From Kocuria subflava (GTDB lineage: Bacteria > Actinomycetota > Actinomycetes > Actinomycetales > Micrococcaceae): a stretch of DNA of 56,724 nt. Both the position numbers and the translations under genes were made by a program. How positions within the stretch are numbered: position 1 is the first letter of the stretch; each line of letters begins with the position of its first letter. The stretch is taken from contig NZ_JAAVUN010000006.1 of the NCBI RefSeq assembly GCF_012163155.1, positions 1 through 56,724 of the forward strand, given 5' to 3'. Below, in pieces: positions 1 through 8,822 of this stretch. The notes under the pieces were generated by a model that searched no databases, was not told the origin of the DNA, and was given only the letters and a program-made list of their open reading frames with translations.

Positions 1-61
1 CCCAGACCTCACAACACACCCCTCGAGACGCCCACGCGCACACCGCTACCCATGCTCATCT

Positions 62-1408
62 GTGAAGGGCCGAATTTCAGCAGTCGATGCCATTCCGAGA
101 AATGCACCGAAGGAAATACACTCCTATTTAACTCGAAAAATAAGAACGGAGATCACCACCAAGCAAAGTCGCCCTATCGCCCACTATACGCCCATTCTTG
201 CGGCAGTTTGCGGGTACCAGGAGTCGGTGTCCTTGTTCTGTCGCGCCCTCTTAACTCACTGTTTGGATTCAACCTTCCGCTTGGCCCCGGGGGGCGCTTC
301 GGCCACGTGGCCCGAAATGCAATGGTGTGCCCAACGAGTGGGCCTCACGGGCTATGCCGAATTATTCAATATACGCAGGGGGGCCCGTGACAGGCATGCA
401 CGTAGAGTAGAACGATTCGTCACAAATCCCTCAGAGGACCACAATTTCGAGTTTGGCACACATGAGGAACCGGGATTTGCTTGGTCAAAACGGCCTGATA
501 TCGCCGTTCAACGATATCTGTCGGAGATGTCAGAGATCATGTTTCTGCGTTTGTCTCCCGGTGAGAACGCCCTGGGCTGGAACCGCGCGCACTGCGACGC
601 CGAACTAGAAGCCATCGCAGCGGATCTACGAGCCAGAATCGGACTCGAGCCAGAGCTCCAGGACCTGGGAGCCCCCGATCCGGTGGTGATCCTGCCCGAA
701 GGATTCACAAGCGTCTACGACACCACCAACCCCGACTTTGGCCCCGCAGGCGGCTACACACCCCCCATACCCACTATCTACCTCCCAGCAAACACCGACC
801 CAGCCACCATCGCTCAACACCGCAACACCACACCCACGGTGACCCCACCAGCCACCGAACCCCAGGAGCACACCATCACCACCCCCATCCCCGCAGACGC
901 AGACATCACCCCCTACTGGGAAGCCGTGGAACACCACCTCGGCGATCAAGCCCCAGAGATCCTCAACCCACCAGCCACCGACGAAGAGATCACAGAACTC
1001 GAAACCACCCTCGGACTCACCCTCCCCACCCAACTACGAGCCAGCTTGACCCGCCACAACGGCATGGCCACCTACCCCGAAGACAACTTCCCCGGAGAGA
1101 TCCTGCTCTCCTGCACAGAAATCATCGATCAATACGAAACCTGGCAAGACGTCTTCGAAGACCTCCACGAAGACACCGCAGAGTTCAACCTCTCCGGCGA
1201 CACCGGCCTGACCCTGCCAGGATTCTGGAACCCCGGCTGGATACCCATCACCGACGACGGCACCGGCAACGCCTACGTCACCGACACCACACCCGGCCCC
1301 AACGGCACCACCGGCCAAATCATCAGCATCACCACCGTCGGAACCGACCAAGGCGTGATCTACCCCAACCTCGCCACCCTCCTGAACCACTACGTCCACG
1401 GCGAATAA
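62..1408 (+). CDS. SMI1/KNR4-domain protein (start uncertain)
   Basis: The open frame is 448 codons. The C-terminal third (about residues 295-445) reads as an SMI1/KNR4 (SUKH) domain: a helix with an LG-L-LP pattern and 'RHNGMATYP', then 'NPGWIPITDDGTGNAY', a Gly-rich turn and a final 'YPNLATLLNHYV' helix. SUKH proteins often act as immunity proteins against secreted toxins, but many are orphans with no known role. The middle (residues 215-290) is Pro/Thr-rich, like a linker. Residues 1-150 look unlike a normal coding region: this stretch is AT-richer than the rest of the window and resembles no family I know. The true start may therefore be downstream, for example ATG 527 or later; no good ribosome site decides it. 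Codon use (many CCA, ACA, GAA, CTC) differs from the neighbours, which suggests transfer. No toxin gene is visible beside it in the window. Confidence 0.6.
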   Translation: MKGRISAVDAIPRNAPKEIHSYLTRKIRTEITTKQSRPIAHYTPILAAVCGYQESVSLFCRALLTHCLDSTFRLAPGGASATWPEMQWCAQRVGLTGYAELFNIRRGARDRHARRVERFVTNPSEDHNFEFGTHEEPGFAWSKRPDIAVQRYLSEMSEIMFLRLSPGENALGWNRAHCDAELEAIAADLRARIGLEPELQDLGAPDPVVILPEGFTSVYDTTNPDFGPAGGYTPPIPTIYLPANTDPATIAQHRNTTPTVTPPATEPQEHTITTPIPADADITPYWEAVEHHLGDQAPEILNPPATDEEITELETTLGLTLPTQLRASLTRHNGMATYPEDNFPGEILLSCTEIIDQYETWQDVFEDLHEDTAEFNLSGDTGLTLPGFWNPGWIPITDDGTGNAYVTDTTPGPNGTTGQIISITTVGTDQGVIYPNLATLLNHYVHGE

Positions 1409-1443
1409 CCCAGTGGACCCAGCCATCCGGCAGCTGCGCTCAG

Positions 1444-1449
1444 TACACT
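1444..1449 (+). promoter_or_regulatory. -10 box for a leaderless start
   Basis: TACACT lies 7 nt before the ATG at 1457, the spacing expected when transcription begins at the start codon. No Shine-Dalgarno sequence is present before this ATG. The box supports the ATG as the real start and therefore a gene that begins at the membrane helix. Confidence 0.5.
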
Positions 1450-1456
1450 CCCAACC

Positions 1457-3094
1457 ATGAACACCGCGTCTGCTTTCGGCGCCCTGGGCGTCACGGGGCT
1501 GTTGGCCATTGTTGTGGTGGCTGGTTTGATCTCCTGGTCACGGTCCCGGCGTCGTCGTGGAGAAATCCAGGGCACCGCAGCCGAGCAGCGGTTCGGCCCC
1601 GGTGGCCAACCAGTGCAGGCCCAGACTCAGGCGCCACAGGCGAACGCCCCGCTCCCCCTCCCGGAGCTGCATCGGCGCGCCGGTGAGGCGCTGGTGGCAA
1701 CGGACAATGCCGTCCAGTCCGCGGATCAGGAACTGGCTTTCGCCCAGCTGCAATTCGGCGACGACGCCGTGGCCCCCTACCAGCGCGCCCTGCAGGAGGC
1801 CAAGGACCACCTTCAACGCTCCTTCGCCCTGCAGCAGAAGCTGGAGGATTCCATCCCCGACACAGAAGCAGAACAGCGCGCCTGGATCGCCGAAATCCTG
1901 GACCGCTGCCAACAAGCCAAGACTCCTTTGGCGCAACACCGTGAAGACTTCAGTCAGCTGCGTGCGCTGGAGTCCACTGCGCAGGAGGCGGGAAACGCCG
2001 TTGTCGCTGCTGTGGATGCCCTGGGCCCGGACATGCAACGGGCCCAGACAACCCTGGACCGTTTGGCGCAGCGCTATCTGGATTCCGCGTGGCAAACCCT
2101 TCCGGAGAACCTGACCCAGGCCGGTGAGCGCATTGCATTCGTCCGTACAGCCGCACAGCAGGCTGAGCAACACCTGAGCTCCGGTCAGCGCTCCCAGGCG
2201 GCCGTGGAGGTCCGTGCCGCAGGACTTGCGGCCACACAGGCGCGGGACCTGGTGGACTCCGTGCAACGCGGCGCGCAGGACCTGGAACGCGCGGACCAGA
2301 GCTTGCGTGATGCCATTGCCGTGGCCCACCGGGACGTGGCCGAGGCCGAAGCCACCGCGCAGGTTGCCATGCGCACCGAACTCACGGGCACCGCAGCCGG
2401 GGTCCGATCCGTGTTGACCGGGATTGAAGCAGAACTGGCAGGCGGCCGATTTGATCCCTACGCCTTGTCCCACCGACTCTCCGTGGTCACCACCGAACTG
2501 GAGAAAGCTCTGGCCGGGCTGCGCGAAGAACACGAACGGGACCGTGCCGCACGGGCCACCCTGGATCGCACCATGGTCTCCGCCCAGGCTGCTGTCACCC
2601 AGGCCCACGACTACGTGGGCGCCCGCCGCGGGGGCATCCAGGCGCAGTCCCGCACCCACCTCTCCGAGGCCGAACGCCACCTTGCCGAGGCCCAGCGGCT
2701 GCGCAACACGGAACCGTCCACCGCCCTGAACCACGCCAACGAGGCCATCCGCCTTGCCACCGCTTCCCACCAGGAAGCACAGCAGGACGTCTCCGGTTTT
2801 GGAGGCGGTCCAGATGCAAGCGGGGGCTGGGGCATGGGTGGAGCGGGCTGGAACGGCGGTTACCGCAGATCACACCACCGTGGCCTGTCCGGCACCATGC
2901 GCGGCATGGGCGGCTTTGGCGGCCCCGGTCTGGGCGGAGCAGTCCTGGGAGGCATCCTCCTGGGCTCGGTACTGGATGGCATGGGCGACGACGACGGCGC
3001 CATCAGCCAGAGTTTTGGTGGCGGATTCGGTGACTCCCACATCTCCGGGGATTTCCTGGGCGGACTGGGGGACTTTGGAGGATTCGATTTCTGA
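1457..3094 (+). CDS. Membrane-anchored coiled-coil protein, TPM-domain protein lacking the TPM domain
   Basis: The protein has 545 residues. Residues 6-27 form one membrane helix followed by a basic stop-transfer patch (RSRRRR). Residues 55-440 are long Ala/Gln/Glu-rich helices typical of coiled coils. Residues 445-545 are Gly/Phe/Asp-rich with clustered GG motifs, a tail seen in actinobacterial TPM-domain proteins. From memory, Arthrobacter-type homologues have a signal peptide and a TPM domain (about 170 residues) in front of the membrane helix; here the protein begins directly at that helix. The next gene is pspA, 75 bases downstream on the same strand, which fits a joint role in envelope stress (inference). 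The ATG is supported by a leaderless -10 box (TACACT, 7 nt upstream). The domain assignment of the coiled-coil part comes from general resemblance, not from an alignment. Confidence 0.75.
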   Translation: MNTASAFGALGVTGLLAIVVVAGLISWSRSRRRRGEIQGTAAEQRFGPGGQPVQAQTQAPQANAPLPLPELHRRAGEALVATDNAVQSADQELAFAQLQFGDDAVAPYQRALQEAKDHLQRSFALQQKLEDSIPDTEAEQRAWIAEILDRCQQAKTPLAQHREDFSQLRALESTAQEAGNAVVAAVDALGPDMQRAQTTLDRLAQRYLDSAWQTLPENLTQAGERIAFVRTAAQQAEQHLSSGQRSQAAVEVRAAGLAATQARDLVDSVQRGAQDLERADQSLRDAIAVAHRDVAEAEATAQVAMRTELTGTAAGVRSVLTGIEAELAGGRFDPYALSHRLSVVTTELEKALAGLREEHERDRAARATLDRTMVSAQAAVTQAHDYVGARRGGIQAQSRTHLSEAERHLAEAQRLRNTEPSTALNHANEAIRLATASHQEAQQDVSGFGGGPDASGGWGMGGAGWNGGYRRSHHRGLSGTMRGMGGFGGPGLGGAVLGGILLGSVLDGMGDDDGAISQSFGGGFGDSHISGDFLGGLGDFGGFDF

Positions 3095-3169
3095 GCCCGC
3101 TCGCGCTGCCGCCCAAGTTTCTTGACCACCTCAACGCCAACTTCACCATCACCACGGAAGGAAACACCC

Positions 3170-3937
3170 ATGAGTGCCAAACAGTCCATCTTTGGGCGTA
3201 TTGCCCAGCTGGCCAAGGCCAACATCAACTCCCTGATCGACTCGGCTGAGGACCCGCAGAAGATGCTGGACCAGATGGTCCGCGACTACACGCAGAACAT
3301 CCGCGAGGCCGAATCAGCCGTGGCCACCACCATCGGCCAGCTGCGCATGCTGGAACAGGATCACGCTGAGGACGTTCGGGACGCCCAGGAGTGGGGCAAC
3401 AAGGCGCTGGCCGCATCCACCCGCGCTGATGAGTTCCGCGCAGCCGGGCAGAGTTCCGAGGCGGACAAGTTCGACAACCTGGCCAAGGTGGCCCTGCAGC
3501 GTCAGATGCAGCACGAGTCCGAGGCCCGTACCGCGCAGCCTCAGATCGAGCACCAGACCCAGGTGGTCAATCAGCTCAAGGACGGGCTGAACAAGATGCA
3601 CGGCAAGCTCCAAGAACTCTCCGCCAAGCGGGACGAGCTCAACGCGCGTCAGAAGACCGTTGCTGCGCAGGCGGCCGTGCAGGACTCCCTCAAGGCCTTT
3701 GACGTGATGGATCCCCTGTCTGAGGTCACCCGGTTCGAGGACAAGATCCGCCGCGAAGAGGCGCGGGTTGCAGGCCAGCAGGAGCTCGCGGCGTCGTCGT
3801 TGGACGCACAATTCGAATCCCTGGAAGAACTGGGCCGTCAGTCCGAAGTGGAGGCCCGCCTGGCTGCGTTGAAGGCCGGCCGCAGCGGGGACGCGGTCAA
3901 GGACGGCGAGAAGATTGTGGGCTCCCAGGAAATCTGA
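3170..3937 (+). CDS. pspA: PspA/IM30 (phage shock protein A) family protein
   Basis: The 255-residue protein starts 'MSAKQSIFGRIAQLAKANIN', the amphipathic N-terminal helix of PspA/Vipp1 proteins, followed by 'DSAEDPQKMLDQMVRDY', the conserved start of the ESCRT-III-like helical hairpin. The rest is almost entirely charged alpha-helix, with a conserved-looking 'MDPLSEVTRFEDKIRREEARV' region near residue 190. PspA binds stressed inner membrane and forms large oligomers. The ATG at 3170 is chosen because GGAAGGA lies 7 nt upstream; an in-frame upstream start at 3122 has no such site. It sits behind the coiled-coil membrane protein gene and is probably co-transcribed with it. A perfect 27-bp hairpin follows 13 bases after the stop. 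Confidence 0.93.
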   Translation: MSAKQSIFGRIAQLAKANINSLIDSAEDPQKMLDQMVRDYTQNIREAESAVATTIGQLRMLEQDHAEDVRDAQEWGNKALAASTRADEFRAAGQSSEADKFDNLAKVALQRQMQHESEARTAQPQIEHQTQVVNQLKDGLNKMHGKLQELSAKRDELNARQKTVAAQAAVQDSLKAFDVMDPLSEVTRFEDKIRREEARVAGQQELAASSLDAQFESLEELGRQSEVEARLAALKAGRSGDAVKDGEKIVGSQEI

Positions 3938-3950
3938 GCCTGACGGCACG

Positions 3951-4009
3951 ACTTCTACGCATTCTGGGCCGCCATCAGGACGTGATGGCGGCCCAGAATG
4001 CGTAGAAGT
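3951..4009. terminator. Perfect 27-bp hairpin after pspA
   Basis: Arms at 3951-3977 and 3983-4009 are exact reverse complements with a 5-nt loop. There is no T-run on the plus side. It lies between pspA and the minus-strand tRNA. The inner part (GCCGCCATCA) resembles the hairpins at 38125 and 56602. It is probably a bidirectional terminator. Confidence 0.7.
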
Positions 4010-4037
4010 GCTGCGCGGTGGCCCAGGCGGGCAAAGC

Positions 4038-4082
4038 AAGAACCCCTCCCCCTGAGCTGAAAACTCAAGGAGAGGGGTTCTT
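4038..4082 (-). terminator. Terminator downstream of tRNA-fMet
   Basis: Arms at 4038-4048 and 4072-4082 pair over 11 bp, with further imperfect pairing inside (CCCTGAG with CTCAAGG). It begins 6 bases beyond the tRNA 3' end on the minus strand, so it fits a terminator of the tRNA transcript. Confidence 0.6.
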
Positions 4083-4087
4083 CAGAG

Positions 4088-4161
4088 TTGCGGGGGCAAG
4101 ATTTGAACTTGCGACCTCTGGGTTATGAGCCCAGCGAGCTACCGAACTGCTCCACCCCGCG
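4088..4161 (-). tRNA. Initiator tRNA-Met (CAU)
   Basis: Read on the minus strand, this 74-nt sequence folds as a full cloverleaf. The acceptor arm begins CGCGGGG and ends CCCCGCAA, so position 1 (C) faces A72 without pairing, the mark of bacterial initiator tRNA. The anticodon stem has the three G-C pairs (GGGCTCATAACCC), and the T loop reads GTTCAAATC. CCA is not encoded. A terminator-like hairpin follows directly. Confidence 0.95.
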
Positions 4162-4203
4162 GCGACAGATGATTACTTTACGCACCCACCCCGGTAGACG
4201 CAA

Positions 4204-4247
4204 ATCGAGGGCCCCATCACCGCCCGAGCAGTGGTGGGGCCCCCGAT
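4204..4247 (-). terminator. Hairpin between tRNA-fMet and the UPF0182 gene
   Basis: Arms at 4204-4220 and 4231-4247 (core GGGCCCCATCAC / GTGGTGGGGCCC) pair with two G-U type mismatches and a 10-nt loop. It lies about 80 bases past the stop of the UPF0182 gene and just upstream of the tRNA, so it most likely ends the UPF0182 transcript. Confidence 0.5.
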
Positions 4248-4327
4248 TGCTGTGGGACATCAAGGCCTCACTCGCCCGGTGCCACAGGGCCTACCTCCGC
4301 AGGAGTGCCCTCCCTGGTATCACGAAC

Positions 4328-7300
4328 TCACTGACCAGGTGCCACCGCACCTTCCCCCGCACCAGGTGTGGCGGAGACCCCATCGGCCTCAAGTGCGCGG
4401 TCGAGTGCCTCCTGCAGGCGATCCTGGGCCTCGCCGTAAGCGGACCAGTCACCGTCCTCCATGGCGGTCTGGGAGTCACGCATGGCGGTGCTGGCGTCAT
4501 TGAGGGCCTCGTCCAAGGACGCACCACCCGTGGGCGACGGAGACGGCGACGGCGTTGCCGTCTCACCCTCCGTGGGCACAGCATCCTGACCCACGGCATC
4601 CGCCGCTTCTTCCTCACTCACGCCGGCACCCTGAACGGTCTGGGCACCGGAGTCGCCACCGAAGACCTGGTCCAAGGACTCCTCCAGGGTGGGGGCAAAG
4701 CCCACTTCCTCGCCGTAGCTCACCAGCACACGGCGCAACGTGGGATACCCGGAATCACCGGAGGATCGGACGTAGACCGGCTGGATGTAGAGCACGCCGT
4801 CGTTGACCGGCAGTGCCAACATGTTGCCGTTGATGACCTCAGAACCACCCTGACGCAGCAGGTTCAGCGCGGAGGAAACTTCTGTGTTCGAGTTGAAGTT
4901 GTTCTGCGCCTGACCCGGTCCCGGGACCACCGAACTACGTGGCAGCTCCAGCAGGGTCATCTGCCCGTAGGTGTCAGCCTTGACCCCGTCCTCACCGGTT
5001 CCGGCGTCACCGTTGGCGGAGAGGTACCCGTAGAGCACGTTACGGGTGTTCTCGCCTTGGTTCTGCTGCGGAATGAAGGGTGTGGTCAGGGAGAAGCTGG
5101 CCTGATCCTCACCGGGCATCTGCAACGACAGGTAGTACGGCGGGATGGCCGTGGCGTTGTCATTGGTGGGGTCATTGGGAATGGACCAGACGTCATCGCC
5201 CGCGTAGAAGCTGTTGGCATCCGTCACGTGGTAGGTGTTCAGTAGGTCACGCTGGACCTTGAAAATGTCCTCCGGGTACCGGACGTGGTCCATGAGCGCG
5301 GCGGACATCTCCGAGTACGGCTTCACCGTCTCCGGGAACACGTTCTGCCAAGCCTGCAGCACAGGGTCCTCGTCATCCCAGGCATACAGATCCACGGAAC
5401 CGTCGTAGGCGTCAACCGTTGCCTTGACCGAGTTGCGCATGTAGTTCACGCGCTCGTTGGGCAGCTGAGCCGCAGCACCCTCCTCCGTCGTGGTGTCAGC
5501 GGTGGCCTCCTGCAACTGCATGGGGGAAGAGTACGGGTAGCTGTTGGACGTGGTGTAGGCGTCCACAATCCACTTCACGCGTCCGTCAACAATGGCCGGG
5601 TACGGGTTGCCGTCCACCGTCAGGTACGGGGCCACCTGGGACACACGGTCACGGGGGTTGCGGTCGTAGAGGATCTGGGACTCAGGCCGCACGGCATCCG
5701 AGAACAGCAGGTCCGAGGACTGGAAACGGATCGCGTAGGACAAGCGGTTCAACGGGTTGCCCACGTTGGGTCCACCGTCACCGGAGAAGGTGTTGCGGAC
5801 GTCCTCGGTCTCGTCATCTGCCGTGGAGGGACGGTCCAGTTCCAGGTGGTCATCACCTTCGGCACCACCCACCACGGAGTAGTCCGGGGACTGCATGCCG
5901 AAGTAGATTCGCGGCTGGTAGTCATCGGAGATCTCACCCTGGGCCAGAATGCCGCCCTGGATGAACGACGGGCGGCCATCCGACTGCACACGGTCACCGT
6001 AGGCGGCCACCAGGCCGTAGCCGTGGGTGTAGACCACGTGCTGGTTGTACCAACTTCCGCCGGTGTCCACATCCAGCTCACGGGCGGCCAGGACGGTGTC
6101 CTGCACCTCTCCGTCCAACTCGTAGCGGTCCACGTCCAAGGTGCCCGGGAAGTTGTAGTAAGGACGGAACTGCTGCAACTGCGCGAATGCCGGGGAGACC
6201 ACGTTGGGGTCCAGCAGACGGATGTTGCTGGTGGTCTGCGCGTAATCGGCCAGATCGCCTTCACCGGCATCCACGGTGGCCGCATAGGCCTCTGTGGTGA
6301 TCCCGTCCAGACCAAAGGCCGCACGGGTGCCGTCAATGTTGCGCTGGATGTAAGGGTTCTCCACGGACTGCTCCGTGGGGGTCACCTGGAAACGCTGCAC
6401 CAGGGAGGGGTAGATGCCTCCGGCGACGACGGCGACCACAACCAACATGGCCGTTCCGATCAGCGGCAGACGCCACCGACCGATCACCGCGGAGATCACA
6501 AAGAGCACAGCCACCAACACAGCGGCAATGGCCAAGATGCCACGCACGGGGATCACGGCGTTGACATCCGTGTAAAGCGCACCGGTCCAGGAACCGGACG
6601 TGGACTGCAATGTGGCGTAGCGGTCCAACCAGAAGTTCACACCCTGCAGCAACAGGAACAAGGCTGCGGTGACGGCCAACTGCACGCGAGCCGCGGTGCT
6701 GAATTTCAGGCCCTTCTCCGTGATGCGGATGCCGCCGTAGATGTAGTGGACCAGAACGGCACCGATGGCGCACAGCAGCAGCACGGAGACCAGGAAGCCC
6801 AGGAGCAGACGCAGGAACGGCAGGGTGAAGACCCAGAAGCCAACATCCATGCCGAACTGGGGATCGTCCTGACCGAACGGAACCTGGTTGAAGAACAGCA
6901 GCACGGTTTCCCACTGGGAGGCCATGGTGGAGGCCGTGAACAAGCCGAACAGCACCGGGATGGCCAACATGGCCAGCTTTCGGACAGGCTCCAGGGCCTG
7001 CTGGTAACGCCGCAGGTTGTCATCGGCAGCCGCTGCTGCCGTGAGCGGGCGGTTGCGGTGGGCAAGCCACAGGGAGAGCCACAACAAGGCAGCCACAACA
7101 AGGGCTGCCACCACAAAGATCACGGCGCGGGCCACGTTCTGGGTGACAAAAACGTTGAGGTAACCCACCTGGCTGAACCAGAGTATCTCCGTGTAGAGCT
7201 GGGTGAAGGCAACAAACGCTGCGATCAGGGCGACCACAATTGCCACGGTGATGAACAGGGGGCTACGTCCCCTGCCGGGTTTACGGTTCGCCGCACCTGT

Positions 7301-7351
7301 GGGCCGTGGCGATTTCGGGGGTCGAGGCGGTTCTGCCGCTCCTGCTGTCAC
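4328..7351 (-). CDS. UPF0182 family multi-pass membrane protein
   Basis: The protein has about 1007 residues. After a short Pro-rich cytoplasmic tail, roughly seven hydrophobic segments fill the first 330 residues, including 'LFITVAIVVALIAAFVAF' and the conserved 'TEILWFSQVGYLNVF'. A long soluble region of about 600 residues follows, with UPF0182 hallmarks such as 'VENPYIQRNIDGTRAAFGLD', 'YGMQSP'-type and 'NPLNRLSYAIRF' stretches. The C-terminus is an acidic, Ser/Pro-rich low-complexity tail ending in a short helical repeat. No biochemical function is established for the family. GTG 7351 is preferred because AGGA lies 5 nt upstream; a longer frame reaches GTG 7423 without a ribosome site. The same neighbours (PDZ/Lon protease, DUF2342) occur next to this gene in mycobacteria. 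Confidence 0.93.
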   Translation of the reverse strand: MTAGAAEPPRPPKSPRPTGAANRKPGRGRSPLFITVAIVVALIAAFVAFTQLYTEILWFSQVGYLNVFVTQNVARAVIFVVAALVVAALLWLSLWLAHRNRPLTAAAAADDNLRRYQQALEPVRKLAMLAIPVLFGLFTASTMASQWETVLLFFNQVPFGQDDPQFGMDVGFWVFTLPFLRLLLGFLVSVLLLCAIGAVLVHYIYGGIRITEKGLKFSTAARVQLAVTAALFLLLQGVNFWLDRYATLQSTSGSWTGALYTDVNAVIPVRGILAIAAVLVAVLFVISAVIGRWRLPLIGTAMLVVVAVVAGGIYPSLVQRFQVTPTEQSVENPYIQRNIDGTRAAFGLDGITTEAYAATVDAGEGDLADYAQTTSNIRLLDPNVVSPAFAQLQQFRPYYNFPGTLDVDRYELDGEVQDTVLAARELDVDTGGSWYNQHVVYTHGYGLVAAYGDRVQSDGRPSFIQGGILAQGEISDDYQPRIYFGMQSPDYSVVGGAEGDDHLELDRPSTADDETEDVRNTFSGDGGPNVGNPLNRLSYAIRFQSSDLLFSDAVRPESQILYDRNPRDRVSQVAPYLTVDGNPYPAIVDGRVKWIVDAYTTSNSYPYSSPMQLQEATADTTTEEGAAAQLPNERVNYMRNSVKATVDAYDGSVDLYAWDDEDPVLQAWQNVFPETVKPYSEMSAALMDHVRYPEDIFKVQRDLLNTYHVTDANSFYAGDDVWSIPNDPTNDNATAIPPYYLSLQMPGEDQASFSLTTPFIPQQNQGENTRNVLYGYLSANGDAGTGEDGVKADTYGQMTLLELPRSSVVPGPGQAQNNFNSNTEVSSALNLLRQGGSEVINGNMLALPVNDGVLYIQPVYVRSSGDSGYPTLRRVLVSYGEEVGFAPTLEESLDQVFGGDSGAQTVQGAGVSEEEAADAVGQDAVPTEGETATPSPSPSPTGGASLDEALNDASTAMRDSQTAMEDGDWSAYGEAQDRLQEALDRALEADGVSATPGAGEGAVAPGQ

Positions 7352-7593
7352 GTCGGTCCTGGGCCTTCCCTGGGATCGGTCATGGGACTGCGCAGACTGC
7401 GCAACCTCCATTCTGACCGCCACAGGTGCTTGTGGGCAAAGTCTCCACCCAGTTCCGCCACAGGCTCATTCCAGGTTCTAGGTGCAGGGAGCGCCGTCAA
7501 TGGCCCAGGCCAGCCCGTTTGATGACCCAGGCCCGCGCGATAGACGACCAAGACCCGCCCGCTTCCGAGGATCCGCGGGTGCTCACCCGGTGC

Positions 7594-8661
7594 TCAGGAA
7601 CCGCTGGTGCAGGTGGGCAGTGAGGCCGGGTCCTCCCCCGCCGCCACAGCCTCCAGCGCGTTCACGGAGTCATCCAGGGTGTCCACGGCCACCACGGTCA
7701 TGCCATCAGGTACGTGCCCCACCAATTCCGGGCAGTTCTCCACCGGCGCCAGGAACAGATCCGCACCGGTGTCCTGGGCCCCCACCATTTTCTGGCGGAT
7801 GCCACCGATGGGTCCCACATCCCCTCCGACGTCGATGGTCCCGGTGCCGGCTATGTGCCTGTCCCCACCCAGGGAGCCCGGCGTGAGTTCATCGATCACG
7901 CCCAGGGAGAGCATCATGCCGGCACTGGGGCCACCCACGTTTTCCAGGGCAAAGTTGACCTGGAACGGGAAGTCGAACTCACGTTCCAGGTACACACCCA
8001 GTTGTTGGTTTCCGTCCACTTCAACCGTTCCCACGGTCAGCTCCTGCTGGTCACCGTCACGTTGCACACCCACGGTCACGGATGCGTCGAAGTCGTTGTT
8101 CAGGGTTTCGCGCAGTCCGTCCAGTGAGGCGATGGGCTGCCCGTCAACGGAGACCAGGACGTCCCCGGCCTGCAGGATGCCATCGGCAGGGGCACCGGGG
8201 ACGACGTCGTGAACGGTGAGCGTGGTGGTGTAGTCCTCCCCCAGATGTTCAAGGGCTGAAGCCACCGCCAGGTCCTGTGAGGAATCCATGGCCGCGGTAC
8301 CGGAATTGGTGATCTCCTCCCGGGTGGCCGTGGGCGGATACATGACCTCCTGCGGCAACACGGCTTGGGTGGAGGAGAGCCAGGAGTACATGGTGTCCAG
8401 GATGCGCGGACTGGAACCGGGGCCGCCCACCACGTACACGGTGGTGAAGTCCAACTGCGTGTCCGTGGAAAACGTCTCCACGCCCTCCAGCGTCATGACC
8501 TGTTTGCCGTCAATCTCCCCCGTGGTGTCAAAACTGGGGCCGGGGCGCTCCAACACGTAGGGGGTGGGCGACCATGCAGCGGCGATCAGCAGCAACCCGG
8601 TGGCGATCATGGAGCCGGACTCCAACCCCAACCAACGGGGACGGGTGAAACGAGCAGACAC
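7594..8661 (-). CDS. PDZ-domain Lon-like (S16) serine protease, YlbL type
   Basis: About 355 residues. One N-terminal membrane helix (residues 14-32, 'MIATGLLLIAAAW') is followed by 'VLERPGPSFDTTGE', a motif of YlbL-type proteins. A PDZ domain lies at about 150-215 ('DVVPGAPADGILQAGDVLVSVDG'). The C-terminal third is a Lon-like S16 protease fold with the catalytic serine in 'GGPSAGMMLSLGV' and a lysine in 'GGIRQKMVGA'. It is probably anchored in the membrane with the catalytic part outside. The GTG at 8661 is chosen since AAGGA lies about 9 nt upstream; an in-frame GTG at 8679 would add six residues. It is divergent from the DUF2342 gene. Confidence 0.9.
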   Translation of the reverse strand: MSARFTRPRWLGLESGSMIATGLLLIAAAWSPTPYVLERPGPSFDTTGEIDGKQVMTLEGVETFSTDTQLDFTTVYVVGGPGSSPRILDTMYSWLSSTQAVLPQEVMYPPTATREEITNSGTAAMDSSQDLAVASALEHLGEDYTTTLTVHDVVPGAPADGILQAGDVLVSVDGQPIASLDGLRETLNNDFDASVTVGVQRDGDQQELTVGTVEVDGNQQLGVYLEREFDFPFQVNFALENVGGPSAGMMLSLGVIDELTPGSLGGDRHIAGTGTIDVGGDVGPIGGIRQKMVGAQDTGADLFLAPVENCPELVGHVPDGMTVVAVDTLDDSVNALEAVAAGEDPASLPTCTSGS

Positions 8662-8822
8662 GTGAGCGATCCTTAACACGCATGCTTCCAGCGAACTGCG
8701 GGCTCTGACGGGAATCCATGCGCGTGCTAGTGGTTAGCCTGGACGCCTCACTGTAGGTCACCGGATGACAATGTCCGTGAATCCATTCCATGTCGAGGAT
8801 CTGAAGGCGGGATCAACAAGCC

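Noticed and set aside
1538-2770. 410-codon open frame opposite the coiled-coil protein
   Set aside because: Gly/Leu-rich translation without family features; the plus strand has a clear helical protein with a promoter.
62-3094. One long gene broken by a stop at 1406-1408 (SMI1 frame and coiled-coil frame are in the same phase)
   Set aside because: The two parts differ in codon use and family, and a promoter box lies just before ATG 1457; shared phase has a one-in-three chance.
4088-4161. Elongator tRNA-Met
   Set aside because: The unpaired C1-A72 and the three G-C pairs of the anticodon stem mark it as the initiator.
5285-7522. 745-codon open frame opposite the UPF0182 gene
   Set aside because: It is His/Gly/Arg-rich and matches no family; it mirrors a clear membrane protein on the other strand, a common effect of high GC.
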